From: Oscillospiraceae bacterium
GTDB taxonomy: Bacteria; Bacillota; Clostridia; Oscillospirales; Oscillospiraceae
DNA: 37,102 bases
NCBI GenBank assembly: GCA_015067435.1
Contig: SVMM01000024.1
Span: 1 to 37,102, forward strand
Reading direction: 5' to 3'
The notes under the pieces were generated by a model that searched no databases, was not told the DNA's origin, and was given only the letters and a program-made list of their open reading frames with translations. Below are positions 14,811 through 22,977 of this stretch, piece after piece. The position numbers and the translations under genes were made by a program. Positions within the stretch are counted from its first letter, which is position 1, and each line of letters opens with the position of its first letter.

Positions 14811-15953
14811 ATGATCTATCTGGACAACGCCGCCACCACGCTCAAAAAGCCCCCGCAGGTCGCGGAGGCCGTCCTCCGCGCGCTGCAAACGCTGGGCAAC
14901 AGCTCGCGCGGCACACACGAGGGCGCGCTGGACGCCGCGCACACGGTCTACGGTGCGCGGGTAAAGATTGCGAAGTTTTTCGGTTGCGCAAGGGCGGACC
15001 ATGTGATCTTTACGAGCAATATAACGGAATCGCTGAACATTGCGCTGTGCGGCCTGCTGCGTCCGGGCGACCATGCAATCTCCACGGATCTGGAGCACAA
15101 CTCCGTGCTGCGCCCGCTCTACCGTCTGGAGACAGAGCGCGGCATCGCCGTCGATTTCGTTCCCGCCGACCGGCAGGGGTGCGTCAACTACGCCGATTTT
15201 GAGCGCTTGATGCGACCGAACACGCGGCTGATCGTCTGCACGCACGCCTCAAACCTGACCGGGAATATGGTTGACATAAGACGTATTTCGGACATCGCCC
15301 GCGCGCACGGCGCGCTGCTGGTGGTCGACGCGGCGCAGACGGCGGGGACGCGTCCGGTGGATATGGAGGCGCTGGGCGCCGACGTGCTTTGCTTCACGGG
15401 CCACAAGGGGCTGATGGGCCCGCAGGGCACGGGCGGGCTGTGCATCCGCGAGGGAGTGGAGATCACGCCGTTCAAGGTCGGCGGCACGGGCGTGCAAACC
15501 TACAGCAAGACCCAGCCGGAACAGTATCCGACGCGATTGGAGGCAGGGACGCTCAACGGGCACGGCATCGCCGGCCTTTCGGCGGCGATCGACTATCTGA
15601 ACGAGGTCGGGCTCGACGCCGTCCAGGCGCGCGAAGCGGCGCTGACGCGGCGGTTTTACGAGGGTGCGCGCACCATTGACGGCGTGACGGTCTACGGCGA
15701 CTTCTGCGGCGACCGCGCGGCGATCGTGGCGCTCAACATCCGCGGCTGCGACTCCGGCTCGGTGTCCGACGCCCTGTCGCAGGACTATGGCATTGCCACC
15801 CGTCCGGGAGCGCATTGCGCGCCACTTCTGCACGAGGCGCTGGGCACAAAGGCACAGGGCGCGGTGCGCTTCAGCTTCTCGTGGTTCACCACGGAGGATG
15901 AGATCGACGCGGCGCTGTACGCGCTGCGGGAGCTCTCCCAAAACAACGGATAG
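14811..15953 (+). CDS. Cysteine desulfurase-like PLP enzyme (EF2568-type class V aminotransferase)
   Basis: A 380-residue class V PLP enzyme. It opens with YLDNAATT, has EHNSVLRPL (PLP-stacking His), DAAQTAG, the PLP lysine in FTGHKGLMGP, and the mobile catalytic cysteine in RPGAHCAPLLH. Cysteine desulfurases remove sulfur from cysteine, or selenium from selenocysteine, as an enzyme-bound persulfide or selenide. The EF2568-type subgroup is associated with selenium-cofactor loci in comparative genomics. Its position beside YedF and two DUF3343 proteins supports it as the chalcogen donor of this cluster. AAAGGAAC precedes the ATG with close spacing. A strong terminator follows at 15973, so it is the last gene of the unit. 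Confidence 0.9.
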   Translation: MIYLDNAATTLKKPPQVAEAVLRALQTLGNSSRGTHEGALDAAHTVYGARVKIAKFFGCARADHVIFTSNITESLNIALCGLLRPGDHAISTDLEHNSVLRPLYRLETERGIAVDFVPADRQGCVNYADFERLMRPNTRLIVCTHASNLTGNMVDIRRISDIARAHGALLVVDAAQTAGTRPVDMEALGADVLCFTGHKGLMGPQGTGGLCIREGVEITPFKVGGTGVQTYSKTQPEQYPTRLEAGTLNGHGIAGLSAAIDYLNEVGLDAVQAREAALTRRFYEGARTIDGVTVYGDFCGDRAAIVALNIRGCDSGSVSDALSQDYGIATRPGAHCAPLLHEALGTKAQGAVRFSFSWFTTEDEIDAALYALRELSQNNG

Positions 15954-15972
15954 AACTGTCTGCGTTACAGCA

Positions 15973-16010
15973 CGCCGCGGGTTTTGACGATCCCCGCGGC
16001 GCGCTTTTTT
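15973..16010 (+). terminator. Terminator of the selenium/sulfur cluster
   Basis: A 9-bp GC stem (CGCCGCGGG / CCCGCGGCG) with an 11-base loop is followed by CGC and T6, 20 bases after the desulfurase stop. Confidence 0.85.
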
Positions 16011-16075
16011 GCATCTCATGGCATCACGTCATTGTTATATATTATATGATATATAGCAATTTGCAACAAAATTGC

Positions 16076-16104
16076 TTGACGAAACCCCTCATCTACGATA
16101 AAGT
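16076..16104 (+). promoter_or_regulatory. Promoter of the HNH-GGDEF operon
   Basis: TTGACG (16076-16081) and TAAAGT (16099-16104) are separated by 17 bases. The upstream 16026-16070 stretch is strongly AT-rich with an ATATAT-type inverted repeat, possibly an UP element or operator. The predicted leader is about 85 bases. Confidence 0.55.
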
Positions 16105-16198
16105 AATACAAAGTGTAAGAAACGGAAGGCTTCCCCCTCCCCCGCGCCGGCACAGAGAAACATGCGCGGCAGCGCGCACAGAGAAAAAGATAACGATT

Positions 16199-16855
16199 AT
16201 GACCGAGAAAACACAACCCAATCCCGCCGCGCCCGCCGTACCCACCTGCGCCATCTGCGGCAAGCCCATTACCTCGAACTGCACCATCGACCACGTCATT
16301 CCGCAGGCGATCTACAAATGGCACGAGAACTACCTCGACCGTCCGGAATTCATCGCGCTGCGCAACCGGATCACCTCCGGGCGGAACACCGTCAAAACGC
16401 ATCGCCGCTGCAACGAACGCAAGGAGGAATCCATCGTCCGCATCGAGTCGCTGCACGTCAGCCGGACAAAGCGCGCAAAGCTGAGAAAGACCTATGACGC
16501 TGTCGATCCCTATATCAAGGCATTTATGGAGCACAAAGCGGCGCTTCTGGACGCACAGCACGGGCGTTGCTATGTCTGCCGCACCCCGCTGCAGGGCGGC
16601 GGCGTTCTCCGACGCATTGACGAGGAGCTTAGCCGGACATGGGACAACGCGTGTCTGATTTGCCACCGCTGCAATTGCCGGGTTCGCTCCAAGGATGTGA
16701 AAACCTACCGCCAGCAGCGCAAGAAGGCATCCGCGTCGTTCCGAACGCGCAAACGGCGCAGCCCGTCCGGTCAGGAAACACCGAAACAGGCGCGGACTGC
16801 CGACGCCCGCACGAGCGCGGCGGATGCATCCGCCGGAAAGGGGGAAAAGCTATGA
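16199..16855 (+). CDS. Tandem HNH/zinc-finger nuclease-like protein
   Basis: A 218-residue protein with an HNH endonuclease module at about 15-80: Cys17-x2-Cys20, TIDHVIP (Asp31-His32) and THRRCN (His68, Cys71, Asn72). A second copy of the same layout lies at about 122-165: Cys124-x2-Cys127, RIDE at 139-142 and ICHRCN (Cys155 to Asn159). In the second copy the catalytic His of the DH motif is Glu142, so it looks like a degenerate, structural or DNA-binding module. The C-terminal 50 residues are basic and low in complexity. HNH modules cut or bind nucleic acid; the target is unknown. The ATG at 16199 has only a purine-rich GAGAAAAAGA upstream. Its stop overlaps the next start by 4 bases, coupling it to a diguanylate cyclase. 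Confidence 0.82.
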   Translation: MTEKTQPNPAAPAVPTCAICGKPITSNCTIDHVIPQAIYKWHENYLDRPEFIALRNRITSGRNTVKTHRRCNERKEESIVRIESLHVSRTKRAKLRKTYDAVDPYIKAFMEHKAALLDAQHGRCYVCRTPLQGGGVLRRIDEELSRTWDNACLICHRCNCRVRSKDVKTYRQQRKKASASFRTRKRRSPSGQETPKQARTADARTSAADASAGKGEKL

Positions 16856-18084
16856 AAAAGGTCCTTTTGGTTGGCGATCCCGGTAAAGTTGAGCTTCAGG
16901 CGATCCGTGAGGCGCTGGTGGAGGATTTCGAGCTTGCACCGTGCGCCGATGCGGCCGCCGCCATCGCGCTTCTGGGACCGGAGCGGGAGCATACGGTCGC
17001 TGCCGTTCTGCTGGATCGTCCCGCTGACACGAAGGGCGCACGCGAGTTGATCGAGTGTGTCAGCAGCGGAAATCATTTCATCTTTGCGCTGCCCGTGCTG
17101 CTGCTGACGGATCGGGAGCATCTGGAGGCAGACGCGGCCTTTTTGAGCGACACGGCGGTGGACTGCGTAGAAAAGCCCATCTTCCCCGCCCTTCTGCGCA
17201 ACCGCCTTATGCGCGGCATTGCGCAGGTGACATCCGTCTCTTTCCCGGAGTTCGCCTCCATGCTCACGGTGCTGCCCGCGAGCATTTACCTCAAGGACAC
17301 GCAGGGGCGCTATGTGTTTACCTCGCAGCTCTGGCACCACTTCGACACCAACGGTGATCCCAACTGGACCGTGGTCGGCAAAACCGACTACGAGGTGCGC
17401 AGCGACAAGGTGAACGGGAAGCGTGCGCTGGACTCCGATCTGGAGGTGGTCCGCACCGGTGAGGGAACGTCCTATCTGATCGAGGAAAACGCCGACGGCA
17501 ACCGGGAGTTCCTGCAAATCATCAAGGAGCCGATCCGCGCCGAGGACGGCAGCGTGCGCGGCATCATCGCCCTCATCAACAACGTGACCGAGCAGGAGCA
17601 GCTACGGCGCGAGCTCAAGCGTCAGTCCGTCACCGACGCGCTGACGGGGCTTTACAACAGAAGCTATTACAGCGAGTACGTGGAAACGCTCAACAAACCG
17701 GAGCTGTTCCCGTTGAGCATCCTTTCCATGGACTGCGACGGGCTCAAGCGCGTCAACGACGTCTGCGGCCATCAGGCGGGCGATCAGTATATCCGCACCA
17801 GCGTCATGCTGCTGCGCAGCTGCCTGCCCAAGACAAGCACGCTGTTCCGCACGGGCGGCGACGAGTTTGTGGCTTTCCTGCCCAACACGGACGCCGGACA
17901 GGCGGCGGCCTATGCCGACGCGATGCGAGCCATGGCGGCGCAGCAGGTCGTCCGCGGCAACCGGCTGAGCGTATCCATCGGCCTGAGCACAATGGATACG
18001 CCGGAGGAATCGCTTGCCGATCATTTCAAGCGCGCGGATGAGAACATGTACGCCGAAAAGGAGGCAAAAAAGGCAGACGCCTGA
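16852..18084 (+). CDS. Diguanylate cyclase with REC-like and PAS domains (GGDEF)
   Basis: A 410-residue signalling protein with an N-terminal receiver-like domain at about 1-122 (Asp55 in VLLDRP, Lys108 in VEKPIFP), a PAS-like domain at about 130-250 and a GGDEF domain at about 255-410. The active-site signature is intact (RTGGDEFVAFL, 335-339), so synthesis of cyclic di-GMP is expected. The R-x-x-D inhibitory site normally nine residues before GGDEF is absent (the stretch reads KTST), so classical product inhibition is unlikely. The receiver lacks the usual paired acids at its N-terminus (VGDPG), so phosphorylation is uncertain. ATG 16852, preceded by AAAGGGGG, overlaps the HNH stop. The long in-frame upstream extension is the shadow of the HNH gene. 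It converges on the HD-GYP kinase gene. Confidence 0.92.
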   Translation: MKKVLLVGDPGKVELQAIREALVEDFELAPCADAAAAIALLGPEREHTVAAVLLDRPADTKGARELIECVSSGNHFIFALPVLLLTDREHLEADAAFLSDTAVDCVEKPIFPALLRNRLMRGIAQVTSVSFPEFASMLTVLPASIYLKDTQGRYVFTSQLWHHFDTNGDPNWTVVGKTDYEVRSDKVNGKRALDSDLEVVRTGEGTSYLIEENADGNREFLQIIKEPIRAEDGSVRGIIALINNVTEQEQLRRELKRQSVTDALTGLYNRSYYSEYVETLNKPELFPLSILSMDCDGLKRVNDVCGHQAGDQYIRTSVMLLRSCLPKTSTLFRTGGDEFVAFLPNTDAGQAAAYADAMRAMAAQQVVRGNRLSVSIGLSTMDTPEESLADHFKRADENMYAEKEAKKADA

Positions 18085-18096
18085 TCTTATCCATAC

Positions 18097-18136
18097 AAAA
18101 ACATCGGATGAGCACATGCGCTCATCCGATGTTTTT
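18097..18136. terminator. Bidirectional terminator between the cyclase and the kinase
   Basis: A 13-bp perfect stem (ACATCGGATGAGC and its complement) with a 6-base loop is flanked by AAAA on the left and T6 on the right, serving both converging genes. Confidence 0.88.
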
Positions 18137-18138
18137 TG

Positions 18139-21100
18139 TTATGTAAGAATCTCGTTCAGTTGATCCCATTCAAAGTTTTCCGCCGCTTCTCTGAGCGCCT
18201 TGACGCGGTCCCGTTCGTCCTCCGGCAGCCGACAGCCGCCCAGATAGTCGATCAATTCGGCGGCGCGGTCGTACTCGAAATCCTCAAGCAGCCGGAGGAT
18301 CATGCTGTAGTTCTCCCGCAGCTCTTTCTCCGAGATCGGCGTCAGTTCCTCTTCCGGCTCCGCATCCCGCTCAAGGAGCGGCATAAGGCGCTTCCCCAGC
18401 GCACGGTAGCGCGCAAGCAGACCGCCCAGCTCCGCGTCCAGCGTTTGCGTATCGCCTGCCTTGCCCGCAAATTCCAGCTTTTCCGCCAACGCGCCGATTT
18501 CCTCCGCGCCCACGGCGCGCGACGTGCTCTTGAGCGCGTGTACCTTCAAGGCAACGGATGCGACGTCCCCGTTCCTGTGGCAAGCCTCGATCTCATCCGC
18601 AAAAGCGGCGGAGGTCCTTGCGTAGATCTCCAGCGTATCGAGATACGCGTCCTCCGCGCCGCAGAACCGAAGCCCCTGCGCGACATCCAGCTCCTCCGTA
18701 TGGTACAGCCAGTCCGGGATCTCGACTACAGGCGCCTCTTCGGCATCCGGCAGTTCCTCTTCATCATCCGCGGTCGCCGGCTCCTCCGGTTCCTTGGGTT
18801 CCTGCAAAACGGCCTCCCAAATCTGTACGCCACCCTTCCAGACACGGATATCCGCGGTCGCCTCGGTCATCAGACAGTCGACGTCTTCGTCGATCATTTG
18901 CAGCATGATCTCCGCGATGTGGGGATCGAACTGCGCGCCGCTGCATCGCGCGACCTCCGCGCGCACCGCCGCCTGCGTCTGCGGCGGCGAGTAGGCGCGT
19001 GTGGACGTCATCGCGTCATAGCAGTCCGCGACGCAGAGGATGCGCGCCGCCTCAGGAATCTCGGTGCCAACAAGTCCGTCGGGATAGCCCGTGCCGTCAT
19101 AGCGCTCGTGGTGCGAGCGCGCGCCCTGCGCAAGCTCCGGTATCTCGGCGATCGAGCGGAGAATGTCGCTGCCGATCAGGGTATGCCGCTTGATCTGCTC
19201 AAAGTCATCATCCGACAGTACCGTTTTGTTGAGCACTTCCTCGCTCACGCCGATCTTACCGATGTCGTGCAGAAGCCCCATCTCATAGATCAGCTCCTGC
19301 TCCTGCGCGCTCTTGCCCATGCGCCGCGCGATCTCGGCGGCGTAGGCGGCCACGCGCTCGGAATGGTCGTGCGTATAGCGGTCCTTTGCGTCGACGGAGC
19401 GGGACAGAGTGACCATCAGTTCCCTGTCGAGCCGCTGCTTGCGGCGGATCTGCCGCTTCACCTCGTTTTGCAGGTCGACCTGCGTCTGGTTGAGCGCGAT
19501 GATGCGTTTGGCCCGGCGAGGCAGAACCTCCCGCAGATACGCCTTGCGAATGAGGTCCGACGCGCCGTAGTGGAAACAAAGCTCCTCCGTCTCCGGGTTT
19601 TCCTCATCCGTCATGAGCACAACGGGGATGCCGTACGTCGCCGCGTTCAGCTTGATCGAGCGCAGGATCTCGAATCCGCTCGTCTCGCACACCCGGACGT
19701 CCAGCAGGATCATGTCGGGGTGATACGCCCGCGCGCACTCCACCGCATCCGCGCCGTTCCGGCAAAGCTCGACGCGGAAGGTGCCGCCGATGGCATCTTC
19801 GATCATCTTGCAGAGCGATTCGTCGCCGGTGATCGCCAGCACCGCCGACGCTGACCGCACGACTGCCGTCGGCTTCTCCGCCGTCTGGATCTTCTCCGGC
19901 GGAAGATGCGTCATCAGCATCTCCTCCAGCTTCTGGCTGTCCACGGGCTTGGACAGATAATCCGAAAAGCCCGCGTTGATGTACAGCTCCCGCGAGCCGG
20001 AGATGGCGTTCGCGGTCAGCGCGATGTACGCCGTCGCTTCACTCTCCGGCATTTTTTTCAGCTCGCGGAGCGTCTCAATGCCGTCCATTTCCGGCATCAT
20101 GTGGTCAATGAAGATCACGTCGTATTTCTGCTGCGACGCCTTCGCGATCGCCTGTGCGCCGGATGTTGCCGTTTCGACCGCGACCTGCGTTTTCTTCAAA
20201 AGGCCGCGGATGACCGTCAGATTGACCGGCATATCGTCCACAACCAAAATACGCGCGTCCGGCGCGCGGAACGACTCGTGGTACGCGACACGCTGCGCAT
20301 CGTGCGTATCAAAGCGGCCGGAGAACTCCCCGATGGGCATCCACTTGACAACGGGCTGTTCCAGCTCAAACGAGAACGTCGAGCCCTCGCCGTAAACGCT
20401 CTCCACCTCCAGTCGGCCGCCCATCAGCTCCAGCAGCTTCTTGGTGATGTTCATACCGAGGCCCGTCCCCTCGATGGAGCGGTTGCGGGATTCCTCAATG
20501 CGCGCGAACGGCTCATACAGCCGCTTCATATCCGCAGGCTTGAGGCCGATACCCGTGTCGGTGACGCGGAATTTGAGCAGGATCGCGTTCTCTCCGGACG
20601 GCTCGCAGTCCACCGCCAGCGTGACGCTGCCCCTTTCCGTGTACTTCACGGCGTTCGTCAGGAGATTCAACGCGCATTGCCGGATACGGATCTCATCGCC
20701 GAACAGCAGCTGCGGGATATCCTTCTGCACATGGACCTCAAACCGCAGCCCCTTGTCCTCCGCACGGGTGCGGATCATATTCACAAGGTCGTTTATCATC
20801 GAGCTGAGATCGTATTGCGCGGGAAGGATCTCCATCCTGCCCTCCTCTACCTTCGAGAAGTCCAGAATGTCGTTGATCAGGGAAAGCAGCGTCCTGCCCG
20901 CGGTCTGAATGTCCGCGGCGTAGCCGAGCGTTTCCCGCTCGCTGCTCTCGCGCAGGATCATCTCGTTCAGGCCGAGCATGGCGTTGATGGGCGTGCGGAT
21001 CTCGTGGGACATGTTGGCGAGAAAACTGCTCTTTGCCTTATCCGCCGCCTTTGCGCGCTCCAGCGCGTCCACGATTTCCGTCGTGTCCGAAAAAAGGATA

Positions 21101-21579
21101 TTCAGACCCACGACCTCGTCGTCGCGGTTCATGCAGCGGATGGTGCAGCGCCAGCGCTGCTGCCCTGCGCCGTTGATGAGATAGGGCTTGATCTCAAACC
21201 CCGTGAGCGCAGCCTCGCACATCTCCAGAAACTCGCCGAGCTCCTGCTCCGGGAACATGCCGGTCAGCGCCTCCCGCAGCGGGATGCCGCGCTGGATCGC
21301 CCTTCTGTCGTAGGTATCGTTGTAACGGAAATAGAGATCGGAGGTGATGACCGTGAACAGCCTGTAATCGGTCAGGATAACGATATTCGGCGACGTCCGC
21401 ATCAGCTGCTCGATGTAAAACATCTGCCGGTCGGTTTCCCTGCGGATGTAGCCCTGCGTATAGATCGCCTGCTCATTTGCCGCGCGAAGAGACGCAATAT
21501 CCTGATTCAGGCGCTTGACCTCTCTGGCCAGCTTTTTGTTTTCCAGAACCAGCCGCTTTTCGTCGTCTTTCACGTCCAT
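18139..21579 (-). CDS. Hybrid sensor kinase: PAS-HisKA-HATPase-REC-REC-HD-GYP-HPt
   Basis: A 1146-residue cytoplasmic signalling protein. Order: coiled coil (1-40), PAS (55-170), HisKA with SHEIRTP (His192), ATPase domain with NLLTNAVKYT, DTGIG and GTGLGM (295-405), receiver 1 (442-555, Asp492), receiver 2 (578-690, Asp627), HD-GYP (720-890; HDHSER at 737, HDIGK at 771, HHERYDGTGYP at 823), an acidic linker, and an HPt domain with HALKSTSRA (His1014). The HD-GYP signature is intact, so it should break down cyclic di-GMP, and the phosphorelay parts could control that activity within one chain. It has no membrane segment. The adjacent upstream FIST gene (46-base gap) may supply the sensing. The last about 70 residues form an additional small helical tail. 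RGGTGTTG-type ribosome site AGAGGTGTTGCC precedes the ATG. Confidence 0.93.
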   Translation of the reverse strand: MDVKDDEKRLVLENKKLAREVKRLNQDIASLRAANEQAIYTQGYIRRETDRQMFYIEQLMRTSPNIVILTDYRLFTVITSDLYFRYNDTYDRRAIQRGIPLREALTGMFPEQELGEFLEMCEAALTGFEIKPYLINGAGQQRWRCTIRCMNRDDEVVGLNILFSDTTEIVDALERAKAADKAKSSFLANMSHEIRTPINAMLGLNEMILRESSERETLGYAADIQTAGRTLLSLINDILDFSKVEEGRMEILPAQYDLSSMINDLVNMIRTRAEDKGLRFEVHVQKDIPQLLFGDEIRIRQCALNLLTNAVKYTERGSVTLAVDCEPSGENAILLKFRVTDTGIGLKPADMKRLYEPFARIEESRNRSIEGTGLGMNITKKLLELMGGRLEVESVYGEGSTFSFELEQPVVKWMPIGEFSGRFDTHDAQRVAYHESFRAPDARILVVDDMPVNLTVIRGLLKKTQVAVETATSGAQAIAKASQQKYDVIFIDHMMPEMDGIETLRELKKMPESEATAYIALTANAISGSRELYINAGFSDYLSKPVDSQKLEEMLMTHLPPEKIQTAEKPTAVVRSASAVLAITGDESLCKMIEDAIGGTFRVELCRNGADAVECARAYHPDMILLDVRVCETSGFEILRSIKLNAATYGIPVVLMTDEENPETEELCFHYGASDLIRKAYLREVLPRRAKRIIALNQTQVDLQNEVKRQIRRKQRLDRELMVTLSRSVDAKDRYTHDHSERVAAYAAEIARRMGKSAQEQELIYEMGLLHDIGKIGVSEEVLNKTVLSDDDFEQIKRHTLIGSDILRSIAEIPELAQGARSHHERYDGTGYPDGLVGTEIPEAARILCVADCYDAMTSTRAYSPPQTQAAVRAEVARCSGAQFDPHIAEIMLQMIDEDVDCLMTEATADIRVWKGGVQIWEAVLQEPKEPEEPATADDEEELPDAEEAPVVEIPDWLYHTEELDVAQGLRFCGAEDAYLDTLEIYARTSAAFADEIEACHRNGDVASVALKVHALKSTSRAVGAEEIGALAEKLEFAGKAGDTQTLDAELGGLLARYRALGKRLMPLLERDAEPEEELTPISEKELRENYSMILRLLEDFEYDRAAELIDYLGGCRLPEDERDRVKALREAAENFEWDQLNEILT

Positions 21580-21625
21580 GGCAACACCTCTTTTCGTCTG
21601 TATGCGAGCCCGCGGCCTCTCCCGT

Positions 21626-22822
21626 TCACAGCGCGAGGATCGTAAACGTAAAGTTGTGGAACATATTGTAATTCTTGCCTGTTTTCGCGCCCTGCACGGG
21701 GCAGCACTCCCCGTAGGCGTACAGCCCTTGCAGGGGCAGGTTCTTCGGCAGGCGGCTCATATACGCCTCCGCCTCCGCCGACGGGTTGTTCATCAGCGCC
21801 AGATAACGGGCGCCGCACGAGGTGCAAAGCAGCGTCGTGTACTCGCCGCCGCACTGTGAAAGCTCCCGAAGCATTCGGATAAACGCCGTCTCCACGCTCT
21901 GGCACACGTCTTCGCGGCTGAGCACGCCGATGCTGAGCGTTGCGCCCTCCTGCATCACGCCCTGAAATGTGCCGGCCCCCGTCTCCAGATCCAGCGTCGC
22001 AAGGATACGGGTCGCCTCCACCCTGTCGCCGCTCCCCTGATCGAGCGTCACGACAAAGGGAGAGAGGATGTAGGCGGACATCATGTCCTCCTGATCGACC
22101 CGCATATTCTCTTTTCTCAGCGCCTCCACAAAGGTGTCCTCTCCCAGTCGGAAGACCGTGTTCCCCTTCGCGGACGTGATCTCATACGAAAAGCTCGCCG
22201 TGTGCTCCACGGAGTTGACATACACAAACCGGGGGGATATATTGCCAGACACCAGCGCGAGAACCAATCCGTCCCGCACCTCGCGCTCGTTGCAAAACAC
22301 ATGGTAGCCGACAAAGGAGAGATTATCCGACGCTGCGCCGCCGTAGAGCGGCAGCCCTCCCGCCGCCGCGTCGAGCGCAGCAAGCAGATTGCTGCCCGAA
22401 AGCTCCATCTCGGTGACTGAGATGCCGAAGTAGCTCAATCCGAGCTTCACCTCCGACGTGTGCTGCGCCGCAAGCTCATTGTACAGATGAGCGATCTGCT
22501 CTTTGTAATGCGCCCGGTCCAGCTCGTCGGTGATGCCGACGGAGAACTGGCAGTCGTCCGCCGTGAGGACCATCACGGAAATGCCGCTTCTGCAATAGCC
22601 ATTCTGACCGGAGAGCATCGCCATCGCCGTGCAGCCCATCACCGGGAAGCTCCACCGCTGTGACAAAAGCGCATAGAGCGCCGGATAGTCGGTATCCTCC
22701 TCCGCAAACAGGATCGCGAGACTGTTGCGCGCCAAATCAAAGTCGCGCACCTGCGCAAACAACTCCTCGGCTGCCGCATCCAGATCGTCGATCTCCTCCG
22801 TATAGGCAACGATTGATCTCAT
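21626..22822 (-). CDS. FIST domain sensor protein (FIST_N + FIST_C)
   Basis: A 398-residue protein with the two-part FIST organisation: an N-terminal half (to about 210) with the conserved P-V-M-G-C-T-A and LPLYGGAASD-type glycine-rich block, and a C-terminal half ending with GRxNxx-like AYGECCPVQG and NFTFTILAL strands. FIST domains are found as ligand-sensing inputs of signalling proteins and have been proposed to bind small molecules such as amino acids. Here the domain is a free-standing gene directly upstream of the hybrid kinase, suggesting a split sensor and kinase. The ATG at 22822 has GGGGAG 8 bases upstream and was chosen over a longer frame. Its promoter is at 22909-22937. Confidence 0.9.
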   Translation of the reverse strand: MRSIVAYTEEIDDLDAAAEELFAQVRDFDLARNSLAILFAEEDTDYPALYALLSQRWSFPVMGCTAMAMLSGQNGYCRSGISVMVLTADDCQFSVGITDELDRAHYKEQIAHLYNELAAQHTSEVKLGLSYFGISVTEMELSGSNLLAALDAAAGGLPLYGGAASDNLSFVGYHVFCNEREVRDGLVLALVSGNISPRFVYVNSVEHTASFSYEITSAKGNTVFRLGEDTFVEALRKENMRVDQEDMMSAYILSPFVVTLDQGSGDRVEATRILATLDLETGAGTFQGVMQEGATLSIGVLSREDVCQSVETAFIRMLRELSQCGGEYTTLLCTSCGARYLALMNNPSAEAEAYMSRLPKNLPLQGLYAYGECCPVQGAKTGKNYNMFHNFTFTILAL

Positions 22823-22908
22823 GGCTCGTTCTCCCCTTCCACACACATCAGACGTCCGTCGGGGCGCAGCGGTACACTTTGGTGTCTTTGCCCCAAAAGG
22901 ATTTGTAT

Positions 22909-22937
22909 ATTATACCATAAACCAAGCGCTATGTCGA
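22909..22937 (-). promoter_or_regulatory. Promoter of the FIST-kinase operon
   Basis: On the minus strand TCGACA (22932-22937) and perfect TATAAT (22909-22914) are separated by 17 bases. The leader is about 80 bases. Confidence 0.75.
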
Positions 22938-22977
22938 GACTATTTCTCGTATTTATGACAAAATCGTCCCCGAACCA

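Noticed and set aside
16046-16198. N-terminal extension of the HNH protein to 16046
   Set aside because: The extension would contain the promoter at 16076-16104 and is not protein-like, so ATG 16199 was preferred despite its weak ribosome site.
16639-16851. N-terminal extension of the GGDEF protein into the HNH gene
   Set aside because: A good ribosome site precedes ATG 16852 and the receiver-like domain begins there. The upstream part is the HNH gene in another frame.
18136-21645. Two long plus-strand frames opposite the hybrid kinase
   Set aside because: They mirror the kinase, lack domains and start sites, and extend into its regulatory regions. High GC explains their length.
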